Shown in pieces: positions 25,662 through 35,337 of a stretch of 64,000 nucleotides of DNA. Source of the stretch: Alphaproteobacteria bacterium (GTDB lineage: Bacteria > Pseudomonadota > Alphaproteobacteria > Caulobacterales > Aquidulcibacteraceae); contig JAIXQA010000001.1 in assembly GCA_027485915.1 (NCBI GenBank), forward strand, positions 169,217 to 233,216, read 5' to 3'. The notes under the pieces are model-generated. The model had not been told where the DNA came from and ran no database searches. It saw nothing but the letters and a program-made list of their open reading frames with translations. The translations under genes and the position numbers were made by a program. The stretch's first letter is position 1; each line of letters starts with the position of its first letter.

Positions 25662-28280
25662 TTAATTGATGATAATCCCTTTTGGCGGGCTATCACTTTG
25701 CCCTGTATAACCATTGAAGCTCAATTCTTGGCTTCCTGGCTGAGCCGTTACTTGGACTGTTTCTCCATCCTTGATTGCGCCAGAAAGGATGAGGCGCGCT
25801 AGCGGATCTTGCACATCCTTTTGGATCACCCGCTTCAGGGGCCGAGCGCCGTAGGCGGGCTCATAACCCTTATCTGCCAGCCAAGTTTTGGCCGCCTCAT
25901 CCAGAGTAATTCTGATATCGCGCGAGGCCAATAGCGCTTCCAACCGGCGCAATTGGATCGGCACAATCCGGTCCATCTCGGCCCGTCCCAGACGCCGGAA
26001 TAGGATGATTTCATCAATCCGGTTGATGAACTCGGGACGGAAATTGCCGCGCACAGCCTCCATCACCATTGGCCTAACAAGCTCGACATCCTCACCATCA
26101 TTCTGCTCGGCGAGATATTGGCTGCCCAGATTGGATGTCATGACAAGGATGACATTCTTGAAGTCCACAGTCCGGCCCTGTCCATCGGTCAGTCGCCCGT
26201 CATCCAGCACTTGCAACAGAACGTTGAAAACATCGGGGTGGGCTTTTTCGACTTCGTCAAAAAGCACCACCTGATAGGGTCTGCGCCGCACGGCTTCGGT
26301 CAACGCGCCACCCTCATCATAACCTACATAGCCTGGAGGTGCCCCAATTAAGCGGCTAACCGAATGTTTTTCCATATATTCTGACATATCGATGCGGGTG
26401 ACCGCGCTATCGTCATCGAAAAGGAATTCCGCCAAAGCTTTGGTAAGTTCGGTCTTGCCCACTCCTGTAGGGCCGAGGAACAAGAACGAACCGATCGGCT
26501 TATTCGGATCCTGCAAGCCCGCACGGGACCTGCGTACCGCATCGGACACGGCTTCCAGCGCCTCTTCTTGACCAACGACGCGCGCGCGCAAAGTGTCTTC
26601 CATCGCGAGTAGTTTCTCGCGCTCGCCTTCAAGCATGCGTTCCACCGGTACACCCGTCCAACGGGCGACGACGGCAGCGATTTGTTCGGCGTCGACGACT
26701 TCATGGACCATGCTTTCGCCACTGGTTTCTGCCTCTTTCAACGCCTTTTCGAGGTTCGGGATTGTGCCGTATTGTAGCTCACCGGCTTTGGCATAATCGC
26801 CGCGACGTGTAGCCTCGGCCAACTCGAGATTGAGCTTTTCCAACTCTTCTTTCAACTTGGTGGCATCAGCCAACTTGGCCTTTTCGAGACGCCAAGTTTC
26901 TGTCATATCGTCGGATTTGGCTTGCAGCGTATCGATCTCGTCTTCCAACTTTTCCAATCGCTCTATGGAAGCAGGGTCTTTCTCTTTGCCCAGAGCTGAG
27001 GCTTCAATACGCAATTGCATCAATCGACGGTCGATTTCATCTAATTCTTCGGGCTTACTGTCCACTTGCATCCGCAAACGGGCAGAGGCCTCATCCATTA
27101 AATCTATGGCTTTGTCCGGCAAGAACCGATCTGCGATGTAACGCTTCGACAAAGTTGCCGCAGCTACGATGGCAGCATCAGAAATTCGAACCCCATGATG
27201 GACTTCGTATTTTTCCTTCAAGCCCCGCAAAATAGAAATAGTATCCTCAACGCTGGGCTCATCTACAAATACCGGTTGGAAGCGCCGAGCGAGCGCTGGA
27301 TCTTTTTCAACATGCTTGCGATATTCATCAAGCGTTGTAGCCCCAATGCAGCGCAATTGGCCGCGTGACAAGGCGGGCTTCAAAAGATTAGACGCATCCA
27401 TTGAGCCTTCAGATTTGCCGGCACCGACGAGCGTGTGCATCTCGTCGATAAATAGTACGATGCCCCCATCCGCAGCTTCCACTTCGCTCAGAACCGCTTT
27501 CAGGCGCTCTTCAAATTCCCCGCGAAATTTGGCCCCAGCTATCAAGGCCCCCATGTCCAAGCTCATGAGTTTCTTGTTCTTTAAGCTCTCTGGTACGTCG
27601 CCATTGACCATTCGCAAAGCGAGGCCTTCGGCAATTGCGGTCTTACCCACACCGGGCTCACCGATCACAACAGGATTGTTTTTCGTGCGCCGCGACAGAA
27701 CTTGCACACAGCGGCGGATTTCATCATCGCGACCAATAACGGGGTCGAGTTTGCCATCGCGCGCTGCTTGGGTAAGGTCGCGGGCATATTTTTTGAGCGC
27801 TTCATAATTGTCGTCGGCATTCGCCGTATCAGCGGTACGGCCACTTCGCATCATGCCGATCGCTGAATTCAGGGAAGTTGGCGTGACGCCAGCTGCCTTT
27901 AAGGCTTCTGCGGCTTTGGTTGTGCGCGCTGTCGAGATGGCCAGTAAGAGCCATTCCGCCGCCACAAAACTATCGCCAGCTTTGCCAGCAGCATCCTCTG
28001 CCCCTTGTAGAATGCGCGCGGTCTCCGGTGGCATGTAGATTTTATCCTCGCCCCCTTCGACGACGGGCAGGCCCGCTACCGCTACATCGGTTGCCAGCTT
28101 GGCCTCGTCTGGTCGCCCGCCAGCCGAGCGGATCAGTCCAGCCGCCAATTGTTTGTCGTCATCAAGCAGCGCCTTCAGCAAGTGCTCTGGCGTAAAATAT
28201 TGGTGCTTACGCTTGATCGCTTCCATTTGTCCGGCTTGGACAATGGCACGGGCGCGCTCAGTGAATTTATCAAGGTTCAT
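25662..28280 (-). CDS. clpB: ATP-dependent disaggregase ClpB
   Basis: An 872-residue ClpB/Hsp104-type AAA+ disaggregase that works with DnaK to resolubilise aggregated proteins in the cytoplasm. The N domain (residues 1-145, [18 protein letters not shown]) precedes AAA-1 with Walker A GEPGVGKT near residue 205 and Walker [19 protein letters not shown]. The coiled-coil M domain spans about 410-530 ([18 protein letters not shown]). AAA-2 has Walker [10 protein letters not shown] near residue 608 and [12 protein letters not shown]. The length is normal for the family. A heat-shock-type promoter lies 61 bases upstream. A small cytochrome c gene is upstream on the same strand. Confidence 0.96.
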   Translation of the reverse strand: MNLDKFTERARAIVQAGQMEAIKRKHQYFTPEHLLKALLDDDKQLAAGLIRSAGGRPDEAKLATDVAVAGLPVVEGGEDKIYMPPETARILQGAEDAAGKAGDSFVAAEWLLLAISTARTTKAAEALKAAGVTPTSLNSAIGMMRSGRTADTANADDNYEALKKYARDLTQAARDGKLDPVIGRDDEIRRCVQVLSRRTKNNPVVIGEPGVGKTAIAEGLALRMVNGDVPESLKNKKLMSLDMGALIAGAKFRGEFEERLKAVLSEVEAADGGIVLFIDEMHTLVGAGKSEGSMDASNLLKPALSRGQLRCIGATTLDEYRKHVEKDPALARRFQPVFVDEPSVEDTISILRGLKEKYEVHHGVRISDAAIVAAATLSKRYIADRFLPDKAIDLMDEASARLRMQVDSKPEELDEIDRRLMQLRIEASALGKEKDPASIERLEKLEDEIDTLQAKSDDMTETWRLEKAKLADATKLKEELEKLNLELAEATRRGDYAKAGELQYGTIPNLEKALKEAETSGESMVHEVVDAEQIAAVVARWTGVPVERMLEGEREKLLAMEDTLRARVVGQEEALEAVSDAVRRSRAGLQDPNKPIGSFLFLGPTGVGKTELTKALAEFLFDDDSAVTRIDMSEYMEKHSVSRLIGAPPGYVGYDEGGALTEAVRRRPYQVVLFDEVEKAHPDVFNVLLQVLDDGRLTDGQGRTVDFKNVILVMTSNLGSQYLAEQNDGEDVELVRPMVMEAVRGNFRPEFINRIDEIILFRRLGRAEMDRIVPIQLRRLEALLASRDIRITLDEAAKTWLADKGYEPAYGARPLKRVIQKDVQDPLARLILSGAIKDGETVQVTAQPGSQELSFNGYTGQSDSPPKGIIIN

Positions 28281-28340
28281 GGTGGCAGAGCCTAACGTTA
28301 AAGACAGGGAAGACCTTGGAGCAAGGATCGTTGCCCCTTC

Positions 28341-28369
28341 AGTTAGGTGTGGCCTTTCAGCAACACAAG
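28341..28369 (-). promoter_or_regulatory. Candidate RpoH (sigma-32) promoter of clpB
   Basis: On the minus strand CTTG (28369-28366), an 18-base spacer and CCTAACT (28347-28341) match the alphaproteobacterial heat-shock pattern CTTG-N17/18-CYTATNT at all but one position. It ends 61 bases before the clpB ATG. This fits the expected regulation of clpB. Confidence 0.6.
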
Positions 28370-28382
28370 GGGTGGGGCCAAC

Positions 28383-28751
28383 TCATTTTTCTCTCCGCTT
28401 CTTTGTGCGTTTCGTTGGGCTTTGAACGCTTTTCAAATAAGCAACCAGCCCATCAATTTGCTCAGGCTCGAACTGGAATTCAGGCATTGGCCCATGGCCA
28501 ACCACGATGCCTTCACTGAAGGCTTCCGCCAGATTTTCAAGCGGATAGCGTTGTCCAAGTGTTCTAAAGCGCGGAGCGTTGGAGTTTGGGCTTTCGCCAC
28601 GTTTGCCGATCGCATGGCAAGCGGCGCAATGGGTTTGGGCAAGCGAGCGCCCCATTTCAATAGTTTCTCGTCGACTTAAGGAAGTGTCTGCCGAGACGGT
28701 TCCGACAAGACTCATTGTTAAACAGAAGCTTAGTGTTAGCCGTGTCAACAT
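28383..28751 (-). CDS. Small class I cytochrome c
   Basis: A 122-residue periplasmic c-type cytochrome. A signal peptide (TLSFCLTMSLVGTVSADT) precedes the single haem site CAACH (in THCAACHAIGKRGES) and a downstream Met ligand candidate in GHGPMPEFQFEPEQIDGLVAYL, the typical class I arrangement. The C-terminus is very basic (SPTKRTKKRREK). The ATG at 28751 is chosen because it opens the signal peptide; the frame continues 28 residues upstream without support. Its redox partner is unknown. It precedes clpB on the same strand but clpB has its own promoter. Confidence 0.85.
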   Translation of the reverse strand: MLTRLTLSFCLTMSLVGTVSADTSLSRRETIEMGRSLAQTHCAACHAIGKRGESPNSNAPRFRTLGQRYPLENLAEAFSEGIVVGHGPMPEFQFEPEQIDGLVAYLKSVQSPTKRTKKRREK

Positions 28752-28880
28752 AAGTTTGCCTTTCGTCGGCGCTGTAATGCGCACATCACATCCTAAACTT
28801 CCCATCATCAGAGGCGTGTGTCCATGCTGAAACAAAGCCGCAGGTGCTTGCCGGTCGAGGGTGGCAAAACCGTCAAAATA

Positions 28881-28898
28881 CTGTCATCCTACGGACAT
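28881..28898 (+). promoter_or_regulatory. Pho box upstream of phoR
   Basis: CTGTCAT (28881-28887) and CGGACAT (28892-28898) are two 7-mers spaced by exactly 11 bases, the spacing of a PhoB dimer site. They lie 54 bases before the phoR start and suggest positive autoregulation. Confidence 0.65.
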
Positions 28899-28952
28899 AG
28901 CTGCATGTCAGCCTAAACGCTTCATTGCGCAACCGGATCCCGAAAAACACAC

Positions 28953-30371
28953 ATGCCCGAAAGCCTTCCTGAACCTGCCGCCCTGAATTGGCCTGTGATT
29001 GCCACCATTTTGGGTGTGTTGGTAGTGGCTTGCGGCTTCATTTTTGGGCTAACCCAAAATGTCATAATGACCCTCATTGGGGCCACCAGCGTTGGCGGCT
29101 CTTTGTTGGTTGGCTGGTTCTTGGGGGCGGAGGCAACAAAAAGTGCTGCAGAAGCACGCATCCTTGCCGAGAAAGATGCTTTGTTTGCTTCCGCTAGTCC
29201 CGAAACAGCGCAGGGATCAGTTTTGGTGCGCGACGCTGTGCGCTTTGCTCGCGCTGCGATAGAGGCAACCCCAAATCCCGTTCTTATCGTAGATTCAGCA
29301 GGTCGTTTGGTCGGTACTAACCAAGCTTCGAGAGATCGCTTTTCGATCGATGCTGGCCAAGTTCGCTTTAGCGCTGTGATTCGGCGACCCAATCTGGTGG
29401 ACGCGGTGAGCGAAGTATTCAAAACTGGCGAGACGCGAACTTTATCGATTGAGAGTCGGGTGCCAGTTGATCGCTATGAGCGTGTTTCAATTGCCCCTTT
29501 CGAGGCGGATCAAGAGCGTTTTGTCCTGCTGTCGATCCAAGACGAAACCGAGGCCCGTATGTCCGAGAGAATGCGAGCGGACTTCTTGGCTAATGCAAGC
29601 CACGAACTCCGCACCCCTCTTGCCGGCATCATCGGATTTATCGAGACTTTGCGGGGTCCAGCCCGGGATGATGCCGTGGCGCGCGATCGGTTTCTAGAGA
29701 TTATGCACCTACAAGCAGATCGAATGAGCCGCCTTATCTCAGACTTGTTGAGCCTGTCGCGCATTGAGCTTAATGAGCATGTCGCCCCAACCGCACGTTC
29801 AGACTTCGCTGCCGCCGTGCAGGAGATCGTTGAAAGTCTGCCGCCGGATAAGCAGAAGCGTATTGAGTTCAAAGCGGGAGATGACCCCCTTTGGGTGATT
29901 GGCGATTGGGATGAGATACAGCAGATTGCCGCAAACCTCATTGATAATGCTCTGAAATATGGCGGTCCGCAGTCTGATGTCCGTATCATTTTATCGGCTT
30001 GGCTTGACCGAGATTCCGCTTTGAAATCTGCCATGCGGGAATGGGATGGCGCGTCTCGCTTGCCACTGACCAGCCCTGAAGTCGACCGGGATCGGCTCTA
30101 TTGCACGCTGCGGGTGGAGGATTCAGGTCCGGGCATTGCACGACAACATTTGCCACGCTTGTCAGAGCGCTTCTATCGTGTGGAGGAAACCGCCACGGGT
30201 AAAAGTGGTACGGGTCTCGGTTTGGCCATTGTCAAACATATCGTCAATCGTCACCGAGGTGGCCTAGTCGTAGAGAGCGAGCAGGGCAGGGGCACTGCCT
30301 TTTCTGTCTACTTGCCGCAGCCCTTAGAATTGGGTCCTGTACGGACAATGGTTGAGGTCCAAGCTGGCTAA
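28953..30371 (+). CDS. phoR: Phosphate-regulon sensor histidine kinase PhoR
   Basis: A 472-residue membrane-bound sensor kinase. Two membrane segments occupy about residues 9-60 (PVIATILGVLVVACGFIFGL and a second hydrophobic run) with almost no periplasmic loop, as in PhoR proteins that sense through PstSCAB/PhoU rather than by ligand. A PAS domain follows (about 95-200; AAIEATPNPVLIVDSAGRLVG). The phospho-accepting His is in FLANASHELRTPLAGI near residue 217, then the N box ANLIDNALKYGG, and the G boxes VEDSGPGIA and GKSGTGLGLAIVKHI. It sits upstream of pst, phoU and phoB, the alphaproteobacterial order. Its partner is PhoB, encoded at the end of the cluster. Confidence 0.94.
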   Translation: MPESLPEPAALNWPVIATILGVLVVACGFIFGLTQNVIMTLIGATSVGGSLLVGWFLGAEATKSAAEARILAEKDALFASASPETAQGSVLVRDAVRFARAAIEATPNPVLIVDSAGRLVGTNQASRDRFSIDAGQVRFSAVIRRPNLVDAVSEVFKTGETRTLSIESRVPVDRYERVSIAPFEADQERFVLLSIQDETEARMSERMRADFLANASHELRTPLAGIIGFIETLRGPARDDAVARDRFLEIMHLQADRMSRLISDLLSLSRIELNEHVAPTARSDFAAAVQEIVESLPPDKQKRIEFKAGDDPLWVIGDWDEIQQIAANLIDNALKYGGPQSDVRIILSAWLDRDSALKSAMREWDGASRLPLTSPEVDRDRLYCTLRVEDSGPGIARQHLPRLSERFYRVEETATGKSGTGLGLAIVKHIVNRHRGGLVVESEQGRGTAFSVYLPQPLELGPVRTMVEVQAG

Positions 30372-30389
30372 GCCTGTCCCAAGCCGTCA

Positions 30390-30418
30390 CTGTCATCGAA
30401 GTGTCATAAAAATGTAAT
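30390..30418 (+). promoter_or_regulatory. Triple Pho box upstream of pstC
   Basis: Three 7-mers, CTGTCAT (30390), GTGTCAT (30401) and ATGTAAT (30412), are spaced by exactly 11 bases in the 122-base gap between phoR and pstC. They end 75 bases before the pstC ATG. The third copy is the weakest. Confidence 0.8.
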
Positions 30419-30493
30419 CTTGCCTTCTCAGCAAAGCCTTAAGGGGCGGGGTGGAAATGGTGTCGGATTGTCCGGCAGGGGCTGAGATTCTTC

Positions 30494-31894
30494 ATGGATG
30501 CGTTCGCAGATGTGCCCGTAAGCTTGATCGCGGCAGCCATTGTGTTGGCTTTCGGGACGTGGGCTTGGCAAACTGGGGCCACCAAAGCCTTGGCTTTGGC
30601 CAATTCTGGTCAGGGCCGTTTAAACTCTTTGCCCGGGCACCATGGTTGGTACGCGGTTCTATGGGTCGTAGGACCTGCCTTAGGCCTGTTATTGGTGCAT
30701 GAGCTGATTGCGCATTCTGCTATTCGCTCCCTCTTGTTGCATAGTCTGCCGCCAGAGGTTTTGGCTCTACCGAAAGAGCGCCTCGACCTTTTCTTTGCCG
30801 ACGCAGCTAAGATTGCATTCGGCGGCACCCCGAGCCAACGCACCCCGGATGTACTCGCAGCCGCGGAAGCAATGCGCGGAATTTCAGCCAATCTCAATCT
30901 TGCATTTGGGCTGGGGGCATTGGCGCTCTCTGCATTGGGTTTCTTTCTTTCGCGTTCTCATTTAGGCCGTGATTTCCGGGCCCGTAACGCGGTGGAGACC
31001 TGCATCAAGGCCGCTATGATGGTGGCGTCTGGAATTGCCATCCTAACAACGCTTGGCATTGTTTTATCGCTGTTATTTGAGACTCTGAAATTCTTTTCCA
31101 ATTACAGCCCAATCGACTTTTTGTTTGGCACACAATGGAGCCCGCAGGTCGCGATTCGGGCGGATCAAATCGGCCAATCAGGTGCATTTGGTGCGGTCCC
31201 CTTGTTTGCCGGCACGGCGCTTATCATGCTGATTGCAATGGCAATTGCGATCCCAGTCGGATTGGGTTCAGCTATTTATCTTTCAGAATATGCCAGCGCG
31301 CGAGCGCGGGCCGTTGTAAAGCCCGTTTTGGAATTGCTTGCAGGTATTCCAACGGTCGTTTTTGGGTTTTTTGCCTTGCTGACTGTTGCACCGATTATCC
31401 GAGCCATCGGAACCAGTATTGGCCTCGACGTCTCGGCACAAAGCGCGTTAGCAGCTGGCCTTGTGATGGGGATCATGATTATTCCCTTTATCTCGTCATT
31501 GTCGGATGATGTGATCAATGCTGTACCCCAAGCCTTGCGGGACGGCTCCTACGCAATGGGCGCGACTAAGTCTGAGACGATCAGCCGGGTTGTGATCCCT
31601 GCGGCTCTGCCCGGCATTGTCGGCTCTGTCCTATTGGCGGTGTCAAAAGCGCTCGGTGAGACCATGATCGTGACCATGGCAGCAGGCCAGAACGCCAATC
31701 TGACGCTCAACCCCTTAGACATGGTGACGACGGTCACGGTTCAAATTGTAACCTTGCTGACGGGCGACCAAGAATATGACAGCCCCAAAACGCATGCCGC
31801 CTTTGCTCTGGGCTTTGTCCTCTTCTTTGTGACCTTGATCCTCAACATCATCGCTTTGCGCGTGGTTCAAAAATATCGAGACAAATATGAGTGA
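30494..31894 (+). CDS. pstC: Phosphate ABC transporter permease PstC
   Basis: A 466-residue inner-membrane permease of the high-affinity phosphate transporter. It is longer than the roughly 320-residue E. coli protein because of an N-terminal region of about 170 residues with two extra membrane segments and a soluble loop (residues about 65-125). The core permease domain begins near residue 215 (PLFAGTALIMLIAMAIAIPVGL) and carries the ABC-contact loop DGSYAMGATKSETISRVVIPAALPGI. It heads the pst operon directly behind a triple Pho box, and its end overlaps pstA by 8 bases. Confidence 0.94.
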   Translation: MDAFADVPVSLIAAAIVLAFGTWAWQTGATKALALANSGQGRLNSLPGHHGWYAVLWVVGPALGLLLVHELIAHSAIRSLLLHSLPPEVLALPKERLDLFFADAAKIAFGGTPSQRTPDVLAAAEAMRGISANLNLAFGLGALALSALGFFLSRSHLGRDFRARNAVETCIKAAMMVASGIAILTTLGIVLSLLFETLKFFSNYSPIDFLFGTQWSPQVAIRADQIGQSGAFGAVPLFAGTALIMLIAMAIAIPVGLGSAIYLSEYASARARAVVKPVLELLAGIPTVVFGFFALLTVAPIIRAIGTSIGLDVSAQSALAAGLVMGIMIIPFISSLSDDVINAVPQALRDGSYAMGATKSETISRVVIPAALPGIVGSVLLAVSKALGETMIVTMAAGQNANLTLNPLDMVTTVTVQIVTLLTGDQEYDSPKTHAAFALGFVLFFVTLILNIIALRVVQKYRDKYE

Positions 31895-33716
31895 CAACGC
31901 CGCCCCTTCTCGGACCGCCTTGCGCGATATCGTGAACCGTCAAATCAAGCGGCGTCATGCGGCTGAAACCCGTTTCCGTTGGTTTGGAATAACGATGGTT
32001 GCGACGGCGATTGCCGCCTGCGGCCTTCTTTTGCTGTCGGTAATTGCTCAATCCATACCGGCTTTGACCGAAAACCGTCTGCATGTGACGCTGCAAGTTA
32101 GCGCCGACAAAGCCGATCCCATGGGCAATCGGAACCCAACAGAGATTCGCGAACAAGGAAACTTCTACGGCTTGGTCCAGGATGCTCTCATTCAACGTTT
32201 CCCGTCAGCTGAAGCCGACGGGAAGATAGATGACTTGTTTGATGTCGTAACTTCGCTCGCAGCAGTCCCCATTGGGCGCACTTTGGCGCAAGATCCCAGC
32301 CTCATAGGCAAGAGCTTGGACGTCTCCTTGCCGATCAATGACGACCTCGATCTGTTTCTAAAGGGGGCCTATGGCGAAACCCGGGTCGGCGAGGGCGAAG
32401 AACCACTCACGGAAACAAAGGCCGCCGACGGGACTTATACCTTGTCAGGAGGCCGTGCCCCTTTTTCGAAGCCCGTTGCCAATTTACGCGAAGATTTAGC
32501 TGTGGCCGCCAAGGAACTCGAAAACGCCCTTGTTCTCAAGCGTCAACGTCTCAGTATTGCGCAAACCCAAGTCGCCACCTTGAAGACGCGGGTTGCAGAA
32601 CTGAAATCCGCAAATGGGGCGGGTTTGGCCGCCGCCGAAGCCTTGGCTGATCAAGCCCAGACGTTTGTCGATAATTTGACCGGTGAGATCGAGGTCGATG
32701 TTGCCACAATTGCTGCCTATCGTGCCGCGGTAAAGGGCGATGGCGGTTTCATTGAGCTCAATGATGATAAGCCAAGTATTTTGGTCGAGGTTCGCGGTGC
32801 CACCTATAAGCTTACTCGCATCGCGCCAACTGCCGCCCAAGGCGTGCTGTTGGCACGCAGTGCCAAAGGTGCGACTGATTACGTCTGGCGGACGGTTCAG
32901 ATTGCCACGCCACAAAATGGGCGGGCAGTAAATGATGAAGTCATCGCTTTTGGCCGGCAATTGCAAAAAGAAGGGGTTATTCGCCCCGCCTTCAATTCAA
33001 CGATCTTCACCAATTCAGACTCAAACGAACCCGAGTTATCTGGCATTCTTTCCGCCCTCGTTGGATCGATCCTGACCCTATTGGTGACCTTCTGCACAGC
33101 AGTCCCGATCGGGGTCGCAACAGCGGTCTATCTAGAAGAATTTGCGCCGAAGAATGCCCTGACCGACTTTATTGAAGTCAACATCAATAATTTAGCGGCC
33201 GTACCGTCCATTGTGTTTGGTCTGTTGGGCTTTGCGGTCTTCTTGACCTTTTTCAATATGCCGCGCTCGGCCCCGATTGTTGGTGGGATCGTGCTTACAC
33301 TGATGAGCTTACCGGTGATTATTATCGCGTCGCGAGCCGCCTTGAAGGCCGTGCCACCCTCCATTCGTGAAGCAGCCCTCGGGGTTGGTGCATCGAAAAT
33401 GCAGGCGATCTTCCACCACGTCCTGCCCTTGGCTATGCCGGGCATTATGACAGGCTCTATCCTCGCCATGGCCCACGCTTTGGGTGAAACAGCACCCTTG
33501 CTGATGATCGGTATGGTGGCCTTCATCGCCGATGTGCCAACGAGTTTCACGGACTCGGCGACCGTTTTGCCGGTTGAGCTTTTCATGTGGGCAGGCCGTC
33601 CAGAACGGGCATGGGAGCCACGTACCGCCATGGCCATTCTAATCCTACTTCTCTTTATGATAGTGATGAACGCCGTCGCAATCTTCCTGCGACGTAAGTT
33701 CGAGCGCAGGTGGTAA
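31887..33716 (+). CDS. pstA: Phosphate ABC transporter permease PstA with large periplasmic insert
   Basis: A 609-residue PstA, about twice the E. coli length. The first membrane segment lies at about residues 33-55 ([20 protein letters not shown]). Residues about 56-385 form a large extracytoplasmic region of the DUF3333 type, within which about residues 198-283 look like a coiled coil ([30 protein letters not shown]) followed by [18 protein letters not shown]. The permease core starts near residue 390 ([22 protein letters not shown]) and includes the ABC-contact loop [27 protein letters not shown]. Alphaproteobacterial PstA proteins often have an N-terminal extension, but the coiled-coil part seems additional. 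It overlaps pstC by 8 bases and precedes pstB by 4. Confidence 0.92.
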   Translation: MSDNAAPSRTALRDIVNRQIKRRHAAETRFRWFGITMVATAIAACGLLLLSVIAQSIPALTENRLHVTLQVSADKADPMGNRNPTEIREQGNFYGLVQDALIQRFPSAEADGKIDDLFDVVTSLAAVPIGRTLAQDPSLIGKSLDVSLPINDDLDLFLKGAYGETRVGEGEEPLTETKAADGTYTLSGGRAPFSKPVANLREDLAVAAKELENALVLKRQRLSIAQTQVATLKTRVAELKSANGAGLAAAEALADQAQTFVDNLTGEIEVDVATIAAYRAAVKGDGGFIELNDDKPSILVEVRGATYKLTRIAPTAAQGVLLARSAKGATDYVWRTVQIATPQNGRAVNDEVIAFGRQLQKEGVIRPAFNSTIFTNSDSNEPELSGILSALVGSILTLLVTFCTAVPIGVATAVYLEEFAPKNALTDFIEVNINNLAAVPSIVFGLLGFAVFLTFFNMPRSAPIVGGIVLTLMSLPVIIIASRAALKAVPPSIREAALGVGASKMQAIFHHVLPLAMPGIMTGSILAMAHALGETAPLLMIGMVAFIADVPTSFTDSATVLPVELFMWAGRPERAWEPRTAMAILILLLFMIVMNAVAIFLRRKFERRW

Positions 33717-33720
33717 ACCC

Positions 33721-34566
33721 ATGAATACGTTCTCTCAATCGAGTTCTGAAGCCCATGGTGAAGTTCAAGCCAGCCATGTGCAGCAGACCACCGGCATCTT
33801 GCCAGACGTAGCCGCCAAAGTGCGCGCTCGGGACGTCAATGTCTTCTACGGTGCCAAGCAAGCCCTGTTTGATGTGTCATTGGACGTGCCAGATGCTTCA
33901 GTGACCGCCTTCATTGGCCCTTCTGGATGCGGGAAGTCGACTTTCTTGCGTTGCATCAACCGTATGAATGACACAATCGACTCCTGCAAAGTAACGGGTA
34001 GCATCCAAGTCGATGGCCGCGATGTAAACGACCGGGCGATTGACCCTGTTGTGCTGCGTGCCTCGGTTGGCATGGTGTTCCAGAAGCCTAATCCTTTCCC
34101 AAAGACGATCTTTGAGAATGTGGCCTATGGTCCGCGCATCCATGGCATTGCCAATGACAAGCAAGGCCTTGAGCGCATCGTCGAGCAGAGCTTGCGTAAG
34201 GCCGGCCTTTGGGAAGAGGTTAAGGATCGTCTCCATCAGCCGGGTACGGGTCTGTCTGGTGGCCAGCAGCAGCGCTTGGTGATTGCACGTGCCATTGCAG
34301 TCAATCCTGAAATCATTCTGATGGACGAGCCTTGCTCCGCTTTGGACCCTATCGCGACCGCCAAGATCGAGGAACTGATCGATGAATTGCGGCAGAATTT
34401 CTGCATCATCATCGTGACCCACTCCATGGCCCAGGCCGCTCGTGTCAGCCAACGCACTGCATTCTTCCATATGGGCAAATTGGTGGAAGCTGGGCCCACG
34501 GAAGAGATTTTCACCAACCCGCGCGACAGCCGCACCCAAGACTATATCACTGGCCGCTTTGGCTAA
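33721..34566 (+). CDS. pstB: Phosphate ABC transporter ATPase PstB
   Basis: A 281-residue ATPase that energises PstC/PstA. The Walker [10 protein letters not shown] lies near residue 68, the PstB-specific [11 protein letters not shown] follows, then the signature [14 protein letters not shown] and Walker [23 protein letters not shown], and the switch His in IVTHSMAQA. An N-terminal extension of about 30 residues precedes the conserved start ([17 protein letters not shown]). It is expected to join PstC/PstA at the inner membrane and, with PhoU, to report phosphate status to PhoR. Confidence 0.97.
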   Translation: MNTFSQSSSEAHGEVQASHVQQTTGILPDVAAKVRARDVNVFYGAKQALFDVSLDVPDASVTAFIGPSGCGKSTFLRCINRMNDTIDSCKVTGSIQVDGRDVNDRAIDPVVLRASVGMVFQKPNPFPKTIFENVAYGPRIHGIANDKQGLERIVEQSLRKAGLWEEVKDRLHQPGTGLSGGQQQRLVIARAIAVNPEIILMDEPCSALDPIATAKIEELIDELRQNFCIIIVTHSMAQAARVSQRTAFFHMGKLVEAGPTEEIFTNPRDSRTQDYITGRFG

Positions 34567-34608
34567 GCCTTTGGCACCTCGTGTTGGTGTACCTGAAAGT
34601 AAGTTGAG

Positions 34609-35337
34609 ATGACTGAACATACCGTCCGCGCTTTTACCGAAGAATTGGAAGCCCTTGGGGCCGACCTCACCCGTATGGGTGGCTATTCGGAGCAGGCCTT
34701 GAGCGACGCCGTCACCGCTATTGCTCGCCGCGACGCTGGCCTAGCCCGCAGTGTGATAGAGGGCGACAAGAAGATCGACGAACTGCAGCGCGAGATTGAA
34801 CGGAAAATCATGCGCTTGTTGGCCTTGCGCCAGCCATTGGGCCGCGATTTGCGCCAGACCGTAGCAGCCCTCAAACTTGCAGGTGACCTTGAACGCATTG
34901 GTGATTTGGCCAAGAATATCGCCAAACGGGCCCTGACCATTCAGGAGTTTGATCCGATTGCTTTGACCCGCAGTGTTGAGCGTATGGGCAAAATTGCCGT
35001 CACGCAGCTCAAACAAGTCCTTGATACTTTTGCGTCGCATGAAGTGGCCGGTGCGGTTTCAGTCTGGATGCAGGACGAGGAACTCGACGAGCACTATAAT
35101 TCGCTGTTCCGAGAGCTCTTGACCTATATGATGGAAGACCCCCGCATGATTGGGCCGGGCGCGCATTTGTTGTTCGTCGCGAAGAATATTGAGCGGATTG
35201 GTGATCACTGTACCAATATGGCCGAAGTCATTTATTTCCTTGAAACCGGTGAAGACATTGGCACGGACCGCCCGAAAGCGGTCGACCCTGTCATGCCTCC
35301 TCTCCCACCATCACCTAATCAGGAGCCATCATTATGA
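34609..35337 (+). CDS. phoU: Phosphate signalling protein PhoU
   Basis: A 242-residue PhoU with two copies of the three-helix PhoU repeat. The metal-binding E(D)xxxD motifs appear as LAGDLERIGDLAKNIAKRA (repeat 1) and VAKNIERIGDHCTNMAEVI (repeat 2). PhoU dampens PhoR kinase activity when phosphate is plentiful, through PstB. It starts 42 bases after pstB. Its stop overlaps the phoB start in ATGA fashion, so PhoU and PhoB are translationally coupled. The Pro-rich tail (PVMPPLPPSPNQEPSL) is an ordinary variable end. Confidence 0.95.
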   Translation: MTEHTVRAFTEELEALGADLTRMGGYSEQALSDAVTAIARRDAGLARSVIEGDKKIDELQREIERKIMRLLALRQPLGRDLRQTVAALKLAGDLERIGDLAKNIAKRALTIQEFDPIALTRSVERMGKIAVTQLKQVLDTFASHEVAGAVSVWMQDEELDEHYNSLFRELLTYMMEDPRMIGPGAHLLFVAKNIERIGDHCTNMAEVIYFLETGEDIGTDRPKAVDPVMPPLPPSPNQEPSL

